Positions 38,429 to 46,645 of a DNA stretch of 64,000 nt are shown in pieces. Position numbers and translations under genes: made by a program. Positions within the stretch are counted from its first letter, which is position 1, and every line of letters starts with the position of its first letter. The DNA is from Afipia sp. Its GTDB lineage: Bacteria; Pseudomonadota; Alphaproteobacteria; Rhizobiales; Xanthobacteraceae. The stretch is taken from contig JAFVHU010000085.1 in assembly GCA_017474385.1 (NCBI GenBank), positions 1 through 64,000 of the forward strand, read 5' to 3'. The notes beneath the pieces were generated by a model. That model had not been told where the DNA came from. It worked only from the letters and a program-made list of their open reading frames with translations, and searched no databases.

Positions 38429-38668
38429 ATGGCTGAAGCAGGTGCACGCCGTCCGTTCTTCCGCCGCCGTAAAACGTGCCCGTTCACGGGCCCGAACGCG
38501 CCGAAGATCGACTACAAGGATTCCAAGCTGCTGATGCGTTACGTGTCCGAGCGCGGCAAGATCGTGCCGAGCCGCATCACGGCCGTATCGGCAAAGAAGC
38601 AGCGTGAACTCGCCCGCGCCATCAAGCGCTCGCGGTTCCTCGGTCTGCTGCCTTACGTGATCCGCTAA
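38429..38668 (+). CDS. rpsR: 30S ribosomal protein S18
   Basis: This 79-residue protein pairs with S6 on the small subunit. It shows [34 protein letters not shown] and the [20 protein letters not shown] signature. It is the second gene of the rpsF operon. Confidence 0.98.
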   Translation: MAEAGARRPFFRRRKTCPFTGPNAPKIDYKDSKLLMRYVSERGKIVPSRITAVSAKKQRELARAIKRSRFLGLLPYVIR

Positions 38669-38675
38669 ACGATAC

Positions 38676-38704
38676 AGCGAGCGCGCGGCATTCGCGCGCT
38701 CGCT
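38676..38704 (+). terminator. Strong hairpin after rpsR
   Basis: A perfect 12-base GC-rich stem (AGCGAGCGCGCG/CGCGCGCTCGCT) with a five-base loop lies 8 bases after the rpsR stop. There is no clear T-run, so it may be an mRNA-stabilising or attenuating structure that lowers expression of the downstream membrane protein gene. Confidence 0.55.
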
Positions 38705-38807
38705 CACTTTCTCGACGTTTATTTCTCATAACACGCTGGTGTCACGCCTGACGTGGATGGTTGGGGTTCCTGGAACCTCTAACTGCTCGAAAGGAGCAGG
38801 ACAGCTG

Positions 38808-39770
38808 ATGATGACAGGACTTCTTATTGCACTGGCGGCCGGCCTCGCGTCGGCGACGATGTTCGCGTCCATCATTTCGGGCGCGCTGATGTCGCTTGTG
38901 CTGTTTTATCTCGCGCCGCTGCCGCTGATGGTCGCGGCGCTCGGCTGGGGATCGGCCACCGCGCTGATCGGCGGCGTCATCGCAGCACTCGGCCTCGGTG
39001 CCATCTTCGGCATTCCCTACATGGCGGCGTTCGCACTCACCGTCGCGCTGCCCGCGTGGTGGCTCGGGCATCTGACGCTGCTGGCGCGTCCGGTCTCGAA
39101 CGATCCGCAACTCGCGAACCTCGCGCCCGCGCTCGATTGGTATCCGACCGGACGCATCCTGATGTGGGCCGCGGTGTTTGCAACCATCACCACGATCAGT
39201 GCGATGCTGACGCTCGGCACCGATGCCGACACCATCAACGCCTCATTGCGCCGTGGCCTGATGCGCATCATGGGCAGCCGGGGCACATCCGCGGGCGAAA
39301 GTGAACGCGTGGTCGATGCACTCGTCGCGATCGCGCCGGGCGCGGCGACCATCATCGCGATGATGACGCTGACACTCAATCTGTGGCTGTCGGCGAAAAT
39401 CACCACCACATCCGGCCGGCTGAAGCGGCCGTGGCCCGACCTGCGCACCACCACGCTGCCGAGGATGGTGCTGGCCGCGCTGCTGGTCGCCATCCTGCTC
39501 TGCTTTGTCGGCGGACTGCTGGCGATGCTGGCGCAGATCACAACGGCCGCACTGCTGATGGCCTATGCCGCCACCGGCTTCGCGGTGTTGCACACGGTGA
39601 CTCAGACTTTCTCGGGCCGCTCCTTCGTACTGGGAGCCGCCTACGTCGGCACGCTGCTCATCGGCTGGCCGCTACTTGGAATGGTCGGCCTCGGTCTCGC
39701 CGATGCAATTTTTGGAATTCGACAAGCCTACTGGACGCGGCACGGGCCACCGCCCATGCCGACAACCTGA
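38808..39770 (+). CDS. DUF2232 family membrane protein
   Basis: This 320-residue polytopic membrane protein has about eight hydrophobic helices (SIISGALMSLVLFYLAPLPL, ATIITMMTL-like segments). A protein of this family usually sits between rpsR and rplI in alphaproteobacteria. Its function is unknown. The ATG at 38808 follows AAGGAG. Confidence 0.85.
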   Translation: MMTGLLIALAAGLASATMFASIISGALMSLVLFYLAPLPLMVAALGWGSATALIGGVIAALGLGAIFGIPYMAAFALTVALPAWWLGHLTLLARPVSNDPQLANLAPALDWYPTGRILMWAAVFATITTISAMLTLGTDADTINASLRRGLMRIMGSRGTSAGESERVVDALVAIAPGAATIIAMMTLTLNLWLSAKITTTSGRLKRPWPDLRTTTLPRMVLAALLVAILLCFVGGLLAMLAQITTAALLMAYAATGFAVLHTVTQTFSGRSFVLGAAYVGTLLIGWPLLGMVGLGLADAIFGIRQAYWTRHGPPPMPTT

Positions 39771-39826
39771 CATTCAACTGAACTCGACATCATCAACTCA
39801 ATTCAGACATCGAACGGAGAACTCAA

Positions 39827-40429
39827 ATGGAAGTCATTCTGCTGGAACGCGTGGCCAAGCTCGGCCAGATGGGCGACGTGGTCAAAGTGAAGGACGGGTT
39901 CGCCCGCAACTTCCTGCTCAAGCGCAACAAGGCGCTGCGCGCGACCAAGGAAAACCGCGAGAAGTACGACGGCATGAAGGCCGACCTCGAGGCCAAGAAC
40001 ATCAAGGCCAAGGGTGAAGCCACCGAGGTCGCCAAGAAGATCGACGGCCGCAACGTCGTCATCATCCGTCAGGCGTCGGAAACCGGCCAGCTTTACGGTT
40101 CGGTCTCGGTGCGCGACATCATGGCCGCGCTCGAAGCCGACGGCGTTTCGCTGAACCGTCAGCAGGTGTTGCTCGACGCGCCGATCAAGGTCATCGGCCA
40201 GCACAAGATCACCATCGCGGTGCATCCTGAAGTCGAAGTGCATGTGTCGACGACGGTTGCTCGCTCCGAAGCGGAAGCCGAGCGCATCAACCGCGGCGAA
40301 GACGTCAACAGCCGTCAGGAAGACCGCGACGCAGCCGCCGAAGCCATCGCTGCTGCCGGCGAGTTCTTCGATCCGGAAGCCCAGCACGACGACGTCGTCG
40401 AACCGGCCGCTCCTGCCGAAGAGAAGTAA
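39827..40429 (+). CDS. rplI: 50S ribosomal protein L9
   Basis: This 200-residue L9 has the N-terminal rRNA-binding domain ([31 protein letters not shown] region), the long connecting helix and the C-terminal domain with [17 protein letters not shown]. It carries an acidic tail of about 45 residues beyond the core, as is usual in rhizobia. It is followed by a repeat and a terminator (40560-40593). Confidence 0.98.
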   Translation: MEVILLERVAKLGQMGDVVKVKDGFARNFLLKRNKALRATKENREKYDGMKADLEAKNIKAKGEATEVAKKIDGRNVVIIRQASETGQLYGSVSVRDIMAALEADGVSLNRQQVLLDAPIKVIGQHKITIAVHPEVEVHVSTTVARSEAEAERINRGEDVNSRQEDRDAAAEAIAAAGEFFDPEAQHDDVVEPAAPAEEK

Positions 40430-40444
40430 GGACACCGATGTTCA

Positions 40445-40540
40445 GTCATGGCCGGGCTCGTCCCGGCCATCCCGATCATGAAGGCGCAGTGCCTGATCAA
40501 TCGAGATCACCGGGACAAGCCCGGTGATGACATCGGGGAT
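40445..40540. repeat. Extragenic inverted repeats after rplI
   Basis: Short palindromes GGCCGGG...CCCGGCC and CACCGGG...CCCGGTG form two hairpins in the rplI 3' region. This is a dispersed repeat type common in bradyrhizobia. Confidence 0.6.
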
Positions 40541-40559
40541 ATGTCGACTTCGCTCAAAC

Positions 40560-40593
40560 AAGCCCGGTCTCGTTGAGGCCGGGCTTTTTGTTT
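40560..40593 (+). terminator. Intrinsic terminator of the rpsF-rplI operon
   Basis: A stem AAGCCCGG/CCGGGCTT with an 11-base loop is followed by TTTTTG. It ends transcription of rplI and overlaps the 3' end of the convergent thioesterase gene. Confidence 0.8.
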
Positions 40594-41047
40594 AACTGAC
40601 CACCTTCGGCGCGATGGCCTGATCGATCATCGCAATCGATGCCAGCGCAGTCGCGGTGTGTTTCTCCGCGCCGTCGATGACGCAGAACACGTCGGCCGCG
40701 ACGACCGACACTTGCCGTCCCGGCTTCACGACGCGCGCGCGGCAGATCAATCGATCCCCCGACGCCGGTGCGAGCAGGTTCAGCTTGTACTCGGCGGTCA
40801 GCGCCGCCTGCCCCTTCACTGTCGCAGCCGCAATCGTGGTTGCGTTGTCGATCAGGAATGCGGTGACGCCGCCGTGGAAGAACCCGTTCTGCTGCAACAA
40901 CTCCGGCCGGCGATCCACCGATAGCACACAGCCGCCGCGCGTGAGATCGGTCACTTCCGCGCCGACGTGAGTCATGAATCCCTGCCGCATGACGTTGTTG
41001 CGGATGAGCGCGGCGAGCGGCGTGAACTCTGTATCTGTCTGAAGCAT
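40592..41047 (-). CDS. PaaI-type hotdog-fold thioesterase
   Basis: This 151-residue protein has the hotdog fold of acyl-CoA thioesterases: the helix region QNGFFHGGVTAFLIDNATTIAA carries the HGG motif used by PaaI enzymes, followed by TAEYKLNLLAPASGD. The substrate is unknown. The ATG shares one base with the stop of the upstream tetR gene (TAATG), so the regulator and enzyme are one operon. Confidence 0.88.
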   Translation of the reverse strand: MLQTDTEFTPLAALIRNNVMRQGFMTHVGAEVTDLTRGGCVLSVDRRPELLQQNGFFHGGVTAFLIDNATTIAAATVKGQAALTAEYKLNLLAPASGDRLICRARVVKPGRQVSVVAADVFCVIDGAEKHTATALASIAMIDQAIAPKVVS

Positions 41048-41631
41048 TATCGGCCTCCCTTTGCCGTCAGCGCGCGAACGGCGCATGCGATCAGCGCATC
41101 GGCATGATCGCGCGGATCGGATGGATCGCGGCCCGACAGCCAAGCGCGGCAAACAAACTGCGCGGGCCCGATGATCTGGCTGAAGAACAGCGAGGCTTGC
41201 ATCGGGAGCAGTTCACCGCTCGCGACCAATGGCGCGCGCCATGCCTCGACGCCTTCCGCAACCGTCGCGTTCCGCGCCTTGCGCGCGTCGCGCACATCCT
41301 GCGCCCACTCGCTGCGCGAGATCTCGAACAGAAAATTGGCTTCGCTGCGGTTGTTGACCACCCAATCCAGATGCGTGCGGATCAGGCGCGCGATGCCCTC
41401 CTCCGCGCCAGGCGGCGGATCGATCACGTCAAGCATCGCGATGTGGTAGCGCCGCAGCAGTTCGAGAAACAGCGTCCCTGCCAGTTCGCGCTTCGAGTTG
41501 AAGAAGTGGAAGAAGCTGCCGTTGGATGCACCGGCGCGTTCGCGGATCGCGGCCACTGTCGCGCCCTCGAAACCGTCCTGATCGAACACCGCCAAAGCGG
41601 CAGTCAGCAGATCGTCGCGCGCACCGGCCAT
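41047..41631 (-). CDS. TetR family transcriptional regulator
   Basis: This 194-residue repressor has an N-terminal helix-turn-helix (ATVAAIRERAGASNGSFFHFFNSKREL, about residues 24-50) typical of TetR proteins and a helical ligand-binding C-terminal domain. It is the first gene of an operon with the thioesterase and is probably autoregulated through the palindrome at 41651-41674, 19 bases upstream of its start. An acyl-CoA-like ligand would fit the partner gene, but this is inference. Confidence 0.9.
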   Translation of the reverse strand: MAGARDDLLTAALAVFDQDGFEGATVAAIRERAGASNGSFFHFFNSKRELAGTLFLELLRRYHIAMLDVIDPPPGAEEGIARLIRTHLDWVVNNRSEANFLFEISRSEWAQDVRDARKARNATVAEGVEAWRAPLVASGELLPMQASLFFSQIIGPAQFVCRAWLSGRDPSDPRDHADALIACAVRALTAKGGR

Positions 41632-41650
41632 CGTTACTCCTTGTCAATTA

Positions 41651-41674
41651 GAGTATCGCTCTAGAGCGTAACTC
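41651..41674. promoter_or_regulatory. Probable TetR operator
   Basis: A 24-base palindrome with a perfect 12-base core CGCTCTAGAGCG and outer GAGT/ACTC arms lies 19 bases upstream of tetR. Only the two AT/TA dinucleotides break the symmetry. It is well placed for autorepression. Confidence 0.65.
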
Positions 41675-41728
41675 CAGTCAAGGCGGCAGTCAGCACGCGG
41701 CAACCAGTTGCGCAGCCAAATGGCGAAT

Positions 41729-42589
41729 TTAGCGGGAGATCGGCGGAGCCGGGTTTCCGGCCGGAACCGGCGGCGGACCGGCCGAAACCACGGGTTTCGG
41801 CGTCGGCGCAGGCCCGATGTCGATAGTCAGCGGACCCGACGGTGCATCATCCTTCGGGGGAGCCACGGCCACTTCGGCAGGCTTTGTGGCCTCCTTCGGC
41901 GCGGGCGTCACGGCCGGTACCGGGTCCGGACGCGTGCCGTCCACCTTGGCGGTCTCGGTCTTGGCGGCGTCCTTGGCCGCATCAGCCTTATCCGCGTCCG
42001 GCTTCGCATCCGCAGCCGGCGCATCCTTCGGCGCCTCGTGCCGGGCTTCGATCTTCGGCGGCACAGGGTCTTTTCCGGCCTTGGCAGCCTCTCGGGCAGC
42101 TTGCCTCGCTGCCCTTCGTTCCGCTGCGGCCTTCTGCCGGGCGGTCAGCGTCTGAGGATCAGGTGCACCGGTCTGCAATCCGTCGGCGTCCGGTCCTGTC
42201 GCCTCGCGCGTCGGCTTGCGGCCCTTGGCGGCCTGCTCGGGACCCGGCTCCTGGGCCGGTTTCGGGCCGGTTTTCGCCTCCTGACCCTGTCTGGTCAGAT
42301 TGCCCCCGCCGGGCGCTGCATTTGCTGCGCCGTTGGAGAGCACATAAGCACTCATGGCCGCGGCCATGTCGGTGCTCGTGGTGTAGTGCTGGCGCAGGAA
42401 GCCCGGCAACGATCCGGGCGAAACACTTTTCAGCAATCCGCGCGAACTCTTGTGGCAGAGCGAGCAGGTGCTGGAGAAAATCTGGGAGGGAGGCTTACCG
42501 GCTTCGAGATTCTGTGCATCCGCCGGGATCGCCCCGAAACAGCCCAACACGAAAGCCACCGCCGCCAAAATGAGCGCTCGGCTCAACAT
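41729..42589 (-). CDS. Exported protein with a c-type haem motif and Pro/Ala-rich tail
   Basis: This 286-residue protein has a signal peptide (ALILAAVAFVLGCFGAIPADA) and one haem-binding motif CSLCH near residue 42, followed by a short cytochrome-like segment (SVSPGSLPGFLRQHYTTS). About 190 residues of Ala/Pro/Lys-rich low-complexity sequence follow. I recall similar proteins in bradyrhizobia but no function. A methionine-containing distal ligand region (DMAAAMSAYVLSNG) is present. Confidence 0.72.
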   Translation of the reverse strand: MLSRALILAAVAFVLGCFGAIPADAQNLEAGKPPSQIFSSTCSLCHKSSRGLLKSVSPGSLPGFLRQHYTTSTDMAAAMSAYVLSNGAANAAPGGGNLTRQGQEAKTGPKPAQEPGPEQAAKGRKPTREATGPDADGLQTGAPDPQTLTARQKAAAERRAARQAAREAAKAGKDPVPPKIEARHEAPKDAPAADAKPDADKADAAKDAAKTETAKVDGTRPDPVPAVTPAPKEATKPAEVAVAPPKDDAPSGPLTIDIGPAPTPKPVVSAGPPPVPAGNPAPPISR

Positions 42590-42760
42590 CCAAGGTCTCC
42601 AAATCCATAGCTATTCAAAGGACGGATGGCGGTTCACCCCTGCCCTCAGCCTCGGGTCACCTTTAGCGGATTATGACGCGAATGGAAGCACCGAGATTTC
42701 GCATCAGGGTAACGTTGTTGATATTGCTGGGAGCTTCGTTCTAGCCCCCTAATGTCCGAA

Positions 42761-43156
42761 TTAAATTCCGGTGCCGGGGGTGAAGCAGAAGACGTCCGCG
42801 CTGTACGCACGCTCAGGTCTGGGCGCGCAGAGATGGCTGCGCCCGTCGGGATTGTCTCGTCTCTGCTCGACTTTCTCAGGAGGAACACGAAGCCACTTCC
42901 CGTCTTCACGGCGCCTGGCAAACCAGACGCCGCCTTCTTCGATGCGGGCTTCTGTCGGGTAGCAGTCGTGTTGGCTACAGCAGGAGAGATGAGGATTATC
43001 CGGCCTCATCCATGTTGAATAAAACTTCTCGTGAATTGGCTCGTCCTCCGCCGGATGTTGATGTTGCGCGGATGCGCTGACGGCCCCGAACAAAAGTCCG
43101 GCAGACATCAAGCCAACGATGCCGCGCCAAGTGATCACAAGCACCACTCCGGCCAC
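42761..43156 (-). CDS. Small secreted cysteine-containing protein
   Basis: This protein of about 131 residues has a signal peptide (GLMSAGLLFGAVSASA, cleavage before QHQH). The mature part has CCSQHDCYP, a KWLRVPPEKV segment and two more cysteines near the C terminus (SHLCAPRP, DVFCFTPG). Five cysteines in the mature part suggest disulphide bonds in the periplasm. No function is known to me. The start is uncertain: GTG at 43156 or another GTG slightly downstream. Confidence 0.65.
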   Translation of the reverse strand: MAGVVLVITWRGIVGLMSAGLLFGAVSASAQHQHPAEDEPIHEKFYSTWMRPDNPHLSCCSQHDCYPTEARIEEGGVWFARRREDGKWLRVPPEKVEQRRDNPDGRSHLCAPRPERAYSADVFCFTPGTGI

Positions 43157-43468
43157 GGTCCCGGCACAAGCCGGGACTCATTGAGACTCTATCACCGTCA
43201 CAACCAGAGAAAAAACGCAGCCCGCCGGACTGATCCGGACGACGACCAAGAAACTTAAAGCGATAGCCCCCGGTTACGGACACTTCGCAACTGCGTGAGC
43301 CGGTTACAGACCAACGAAGCCGCTCACTTTTGGCATGCCGCCATCGGCTCACCGGACAAAAACGCAGAGCAGCCTTCCGCGATCGCGGCCTAGGGCAAAT
43401 TGCGATTGAAACCGGAACAAAAATTACCAACATTTAGATGCATGTGAGACCACTTTGGATCGTTGGAC
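43157..43468. other. Divergent gap upstream of the cyclopropane synthase-like gene
   Basis: These 312 bases separate the small secreted protein gene (minus) from the cfa-like gene (plus) and presumably hold both promoters. I see no gene or clear repeat. Confidence 0.5.
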
Positions 43469-44728
43469 ATGCGTTCGATGGATCGATTGCTGCGGTTTTT
43501 CCTGAGCCAGTTCATTCGGCGCGGCTCGGTGACGTTTACGACGCCGAGCGGGACTTCCTTCACCTGCGGCGACGGCACAGGAAAGCCGGTCGCGGTGAGA
43601 TTTCTGACAAAGGAAGCCGAACGGCACCTGTTGCTCGACCCGGAACTCGCGCTCGGCGAAATCTACACCGACGGCGACTTCGTGGTCGAAACCGGTACGA
43701 TGACCGATCTGTTGGAAATCGTGCTCGGCCAGCCCGACCTGGTGCCGCGCTGGTCCAGGGTCCGGTGGTGGCTTCGCTACCTGATCCGGCACTGGCAACA
43801 GTTCAATCCGCCCGAGCGTTCGAAACGCAACGTCGCCAGTCACTACGATCTCGACGGCCGGCTCTATCGGCTCTTCCTCGACGCCGACATGCAATATAGC
43901 TGCGCCTACTTCGAGACGCCGGATTCCACGCTCGATGACGCGCAGCTTGCCAAGAAGCGCCATCTCGCCGCCAAGCTACAGGTCAAGCCGGGCCAGCGCG
44001 TCCTCGACATCGGTTCGGGCTGGGGCGGGCTCGGTCTTTATCTCGCGGAAATGACCGGAGCGAACGTCACCGGCGTCACCCTGTCGGAAGAACAGCTCGG
44101 CGTCGCCAATGCGCGCGCCGGAGAACTGAACCTGACCGACCGCGCGCAATTCCGCTTGCAGGATTACCGCGAGACGCCCGGCCCGTTCGATCGCATCGTC
44201 TCGGTCGGCATGTTCGAGCATGTCGGCGTCGACTACTACGACACTTATTTCAAGCGCTGCGCGGAACTGCTTACCGACGACGGCGTGATGATGCTGCATG
44301 CCATCGGCCGTCCGGAAGGACCCGGCATTACCAACCCGTGGGTCGCAAAATACATTTTCCCCGGCGGGTATATTCCCGCGCTGTCGGAAGTCCTGCCGGC
44401 GATCGAGCGGGCGGGACTATTGGTCGCCGACATCGAAATCCTGCGGCTGCACTACGCCGAGACACTCAAAGCATGGCGCGAGCGCTTCCTCGCCCGGCGC
44501 GAGGAAGCCGCGAAGCTTTATGACGAACGCTTTGTCCGGATGTGGGAATTCTATCTGGGCGCATCCGAGATGTCGTTCCGCAAGCAGAACGCCATGGTGT
44601 TCCAGATTCAGCTCACCAGGAAGCAGGACGCGGTTCCGATCACGCGCGATTACATCGCCCGCGAGGAAGAACGGCTGCGTGGCGTCGAAGCCGCGAAACG
44701 TCCGGTGCTGCGGCTGGCGGGCGAATAA
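43469..44728 (+). CDS. Cyclopropane-fatty-acyl-phospholipid synthase family protein
   Basis: This 419-residue SAM-dependent enzyme adds a methylene group to unsaturated acyl chains of membrane phospholipids, or a close variant of this reaction. The N-terminal domain is followed by ASHYDLDGRLYRLFLDADMQYSCAYF, the SAM site VLDIGSGWGGLGLYLA and the VSVGMFEHVGVDYYDTYF motif, all typical of Cfa. The start may be ATG at 43469, TTG at 43463 or ATG at 43478. The first hairpin of a composite repeat begins 2 bases after its stop. Confidence 0.88.
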   Translation: MRSMDRLLRFFLSQFIRRGSVTFTTPSGTSFTCGDGTGKPVAVRFLTKEAERHLLLDPELALGEIYTDGDFVVETGTMTDLLEIVLGQPDLVPRWSRVRWWLRYLIRHWQQFNPPERSKRNVASHYDLDGRLYRLFLDADMQYSCAYFETPDSTLDDAQLAKKRHLAAKLQVKPGQRVLDIGSGWGGLGLYLAEMTGANVTGVTLSEEQLGVANARAGELNLTDRAQFRLQDYRETPGPFDRIVSVGMFEHVGVDYYDTYFKRCAELLTDDGVMMLHAIGRPEGPGITNPWVAKYIFPGGYIPALSEVLPAIERAGLLVADIEILRLHYAETLKAWRERFLARREEAAKLYDERFVRMWEFYLGASEMSFRKQNAMVFQIQLTRKQDAVPITRDYIAREEERLRGVEAAKRPVLRLAGE

Positions 44729-44730
44729 AC

Positions 44731-44893
44731 CTAGTGTCCTGAATCCGAAGCTCGCTTCATGTTGCAGCATTATCGGTAGCGAGTTTCGGATTCAAAAGGA
44801 CACTGGAAAACTATGATTCTGGTGTGGTTTTGGTTCGCAAGTCCGCAAAACCGCGCCGTAGAAATGATGAGGACTTGCGAACCACCACACCAG
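44731..44893. repeat. Composite double-hairpin element, copy B
   Basis: Same architecture as copy A: hairpin 1 (44731-44806) with a 23-base loop and an AAA bulge in the 3' arm, a 12-base AT-rich spacer (44807-44818) and hairpin 2 (44819-44893) with a TTT bulge in the 5' arm. Compared with copy A, CTAG/CTAG in hairpin 2 has become CTGG/CCAG, and TTCGC/GCGAA in hairpin 1 has become CTCGC/GCGAG; both changes keep the pairing. It begins 2 bases after the cfa-like stop and lies upstream of dnaB. Confidence 0.9.
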
Positions 44894-45060
44894 GGGCTGG
44901 CGCAGGCGCATAGGCCGGTCAAGCGCTGATGACAATCCAGGTTTCATTCGAAACAAGTTGTGTGAATCGTGCATAAGACCATATGGCGCTTTCACCCTGC
45001 CCTGCCGCGGTGCTTGATACGCGCCCCGTATTCGCCGAATTGGAAGCATACTCTCTCACT
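44894..45060. other. dnaB upstream region
   Basis: With the composite repeat this makes a 332-base gap before dnaB. It should contain the dnaB promoter. An in-frame extension of dnaB back to 44983 is possible but unlikely. Confidence 0.5.
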
Positions 45061-46560
45061 ATGGCCATTACTGATTCGAACATTATCAAGCTCGCGCCGG
45101 AAGCCGGCACGCCGGCCTACCGGGTTGCGCCTCATAATATCGAGGCCGAACAGGGACTTCTCGGCGCCATCCTGGTCAACAACGACGCCTTTTACCGCGT
45201 CTCGGACTTCCTCGAGCCGAAGCATTTCTTCGAGCCGATCCATCAACTGTTTTTCGAGACCGCAGGCAGCCTGATCCGCGCCGGCAAGATCGCGACCCCG
45301 GTCACCCTGAAGACTTTCGTTCCGGCAGACACCGACCTCGGTGGCATGACGGTCGCACAATACCTCGCTCGCCTCGCCGCAGAGGCCACCACCATCATCA
45401 ACGCCCAGGATTATGGGCGCACTGTCTACGATCTCTCGATCCGGCGCGATCTCATTCGCGTCGGCGAGGACATGGTCAACGTCGCGTTCGACGCGCCGGT
45501 GGACTTCGCGCCGCGCGCGCAGATCGAGGACGCGGAAAAGAAGCTCTACGACCTCGCCGAGTCCGGGCGCTACGACGGCGGCTTCCAGAAATTCTCCAAG
45601 GCGCTGACCGTGGCCGTCGATATGGCCGCCGCCGCTTACAGCCGCGACGGCAATCTGTCGGGGCTCGCGTCCGGGCTGCGCGAAATGGACACCAAAATGG
45701 GCGGCTTGCAGCCGTCCGACCTGATCGTCCTTGCAGGCCGCCCAGCGATGGGCAAGACGGCGCTTGCGACCAACATCGCTTTCAATATCGCGCAGAAGTG
45801 GCGCGGCGAAGTACAGGCCGACGGCCAGATGAAGTCGGTCGATGGCGGCATCGTCGGATTCTTCTCGCTCGAAATGTCGGCGGAGCAGTTGGCGACCCGT
45901 ATTCTGGCCGAGCGTACCGGAATCTCCTCAAGCTCGATCCGACGCGGCGACATCGGCGAGCGGGATTTCGATAAGATCCGCGACCATTCCATAGAGATGC
46001 AGAACCTGCCGTTTTATGTCGACGACAGCGGCGGCCTGTCGATCTCGCAGCTCACCGCGCGGGCGCGGCGGCTGAAGCGGCAAAAGGGTCTCGATCTCCT
46101 GATCATCGACTACATCCAGCTCTTGTCAGGGTCGGGCAAACGCTCGGACAACCGCGTGCAGGAAATCACCGAGATCACCACGGGCCTCAAGGCCCTGGCC
46201 AAGGAGCTGAGCGTTCCGATCATCGCGCTCTCGCAGTTGTCGCGTCAGGTCGAAAACCGCGAAGACAAGCGCCCGCAACTGTCCGACTTGCGCGAATCCG
46301 GATCGATCGAACAGGACGCCGACGTCGTGCTGTTCGTCTATCGCGAGGAATACTATCTCCAGAGCAAGGAGCCCCGCCCCGGTACGCCCGAACACGCGAA
46401 ATGGGCGCTCGATATGGAAAACGTGCACGGCAAAGCCGAGGTCATAATCGGAAAGCAGCGTCACGGCCCCACCGGCACCATCAATCTGCAGTTCGACGCG
46501 AGCGTCACGCGGTTCGGCGATCTCACGCATGACGGCCAGTTGCCCGAGCGATTTGGCTGA
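45061..46560 (+). CDS. dnaB: Replicative DNA helicase DnaB
   Basis: This 499-residue hexameric helicase drives the replication fork. The N-terminal domain begins APHNIEAEQGLLGAILVNND. The RecA-like domain has Walker A GRPAMGKTAL (about residue 225), SLEMSAEQLA, Walker B LLIIDYIQLL and SGSIEQDADVVLFVYREE. There is no intein. I chose the ATG at 45061 because it gives the family N terminus. alr follows on the same strand. Confidence 0.97.
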   Translation: MAITDSNIIKLAPEAGTPAYRVAPHNIEAEQGLLGAILVNNDAFYRVSDFLEPKHFFEPIHQLFFETAGSLIRAGKIATPVTLKTFVPADTDLGGMTVAQYLARLAAEATTIINAQDYGRTVYDLSIRRDLIRVGEDMVNVAFDAPVDFAPRAQIEDAEKKLYDLAESGRYDGGFQKFSKALTVAVDMAAAAYSRDGNLSGLASGLREMDTKMGGLQPSDLIVLAGRPAMGKTALATNIAFNIAQKWRGEVQADGQMKSVDGGIVGFFSLEMSAEQLATRILAERTGISSSSIRRGDIGERDFDKIRDHSIEMQNLPFYVDDSGGLSISQLTARARRLKRQKGLDLLIIDYIQLLSGSGKRSDNRVQEITEITTGLKALAKELSVPIIALSQLSRQVENREDKRPQLSDLRESGSIEQDADVVLFVYREEYYLQSKEPRPGTPEHAKWALDMENVHGKAEVIIGKQRHGPTGTINLQFDASVTRFGDLTHDGQLPERFG

Positions 46561-46645
46561 TCGGGTGTACTTTCGCGCGCAAAGAGTATGCTAGAGTCTG
46601 GTTCAACATTCTGAATCAAACTCGCTGCGAACCTTTGCTGAGCCA

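Noticed and set aside
40445-40540. Candidate mobile element after rplI
   Set aside because: Only short hairpin repeats with no transposase or target duplication; a dispersed extragenic repeat explains it.
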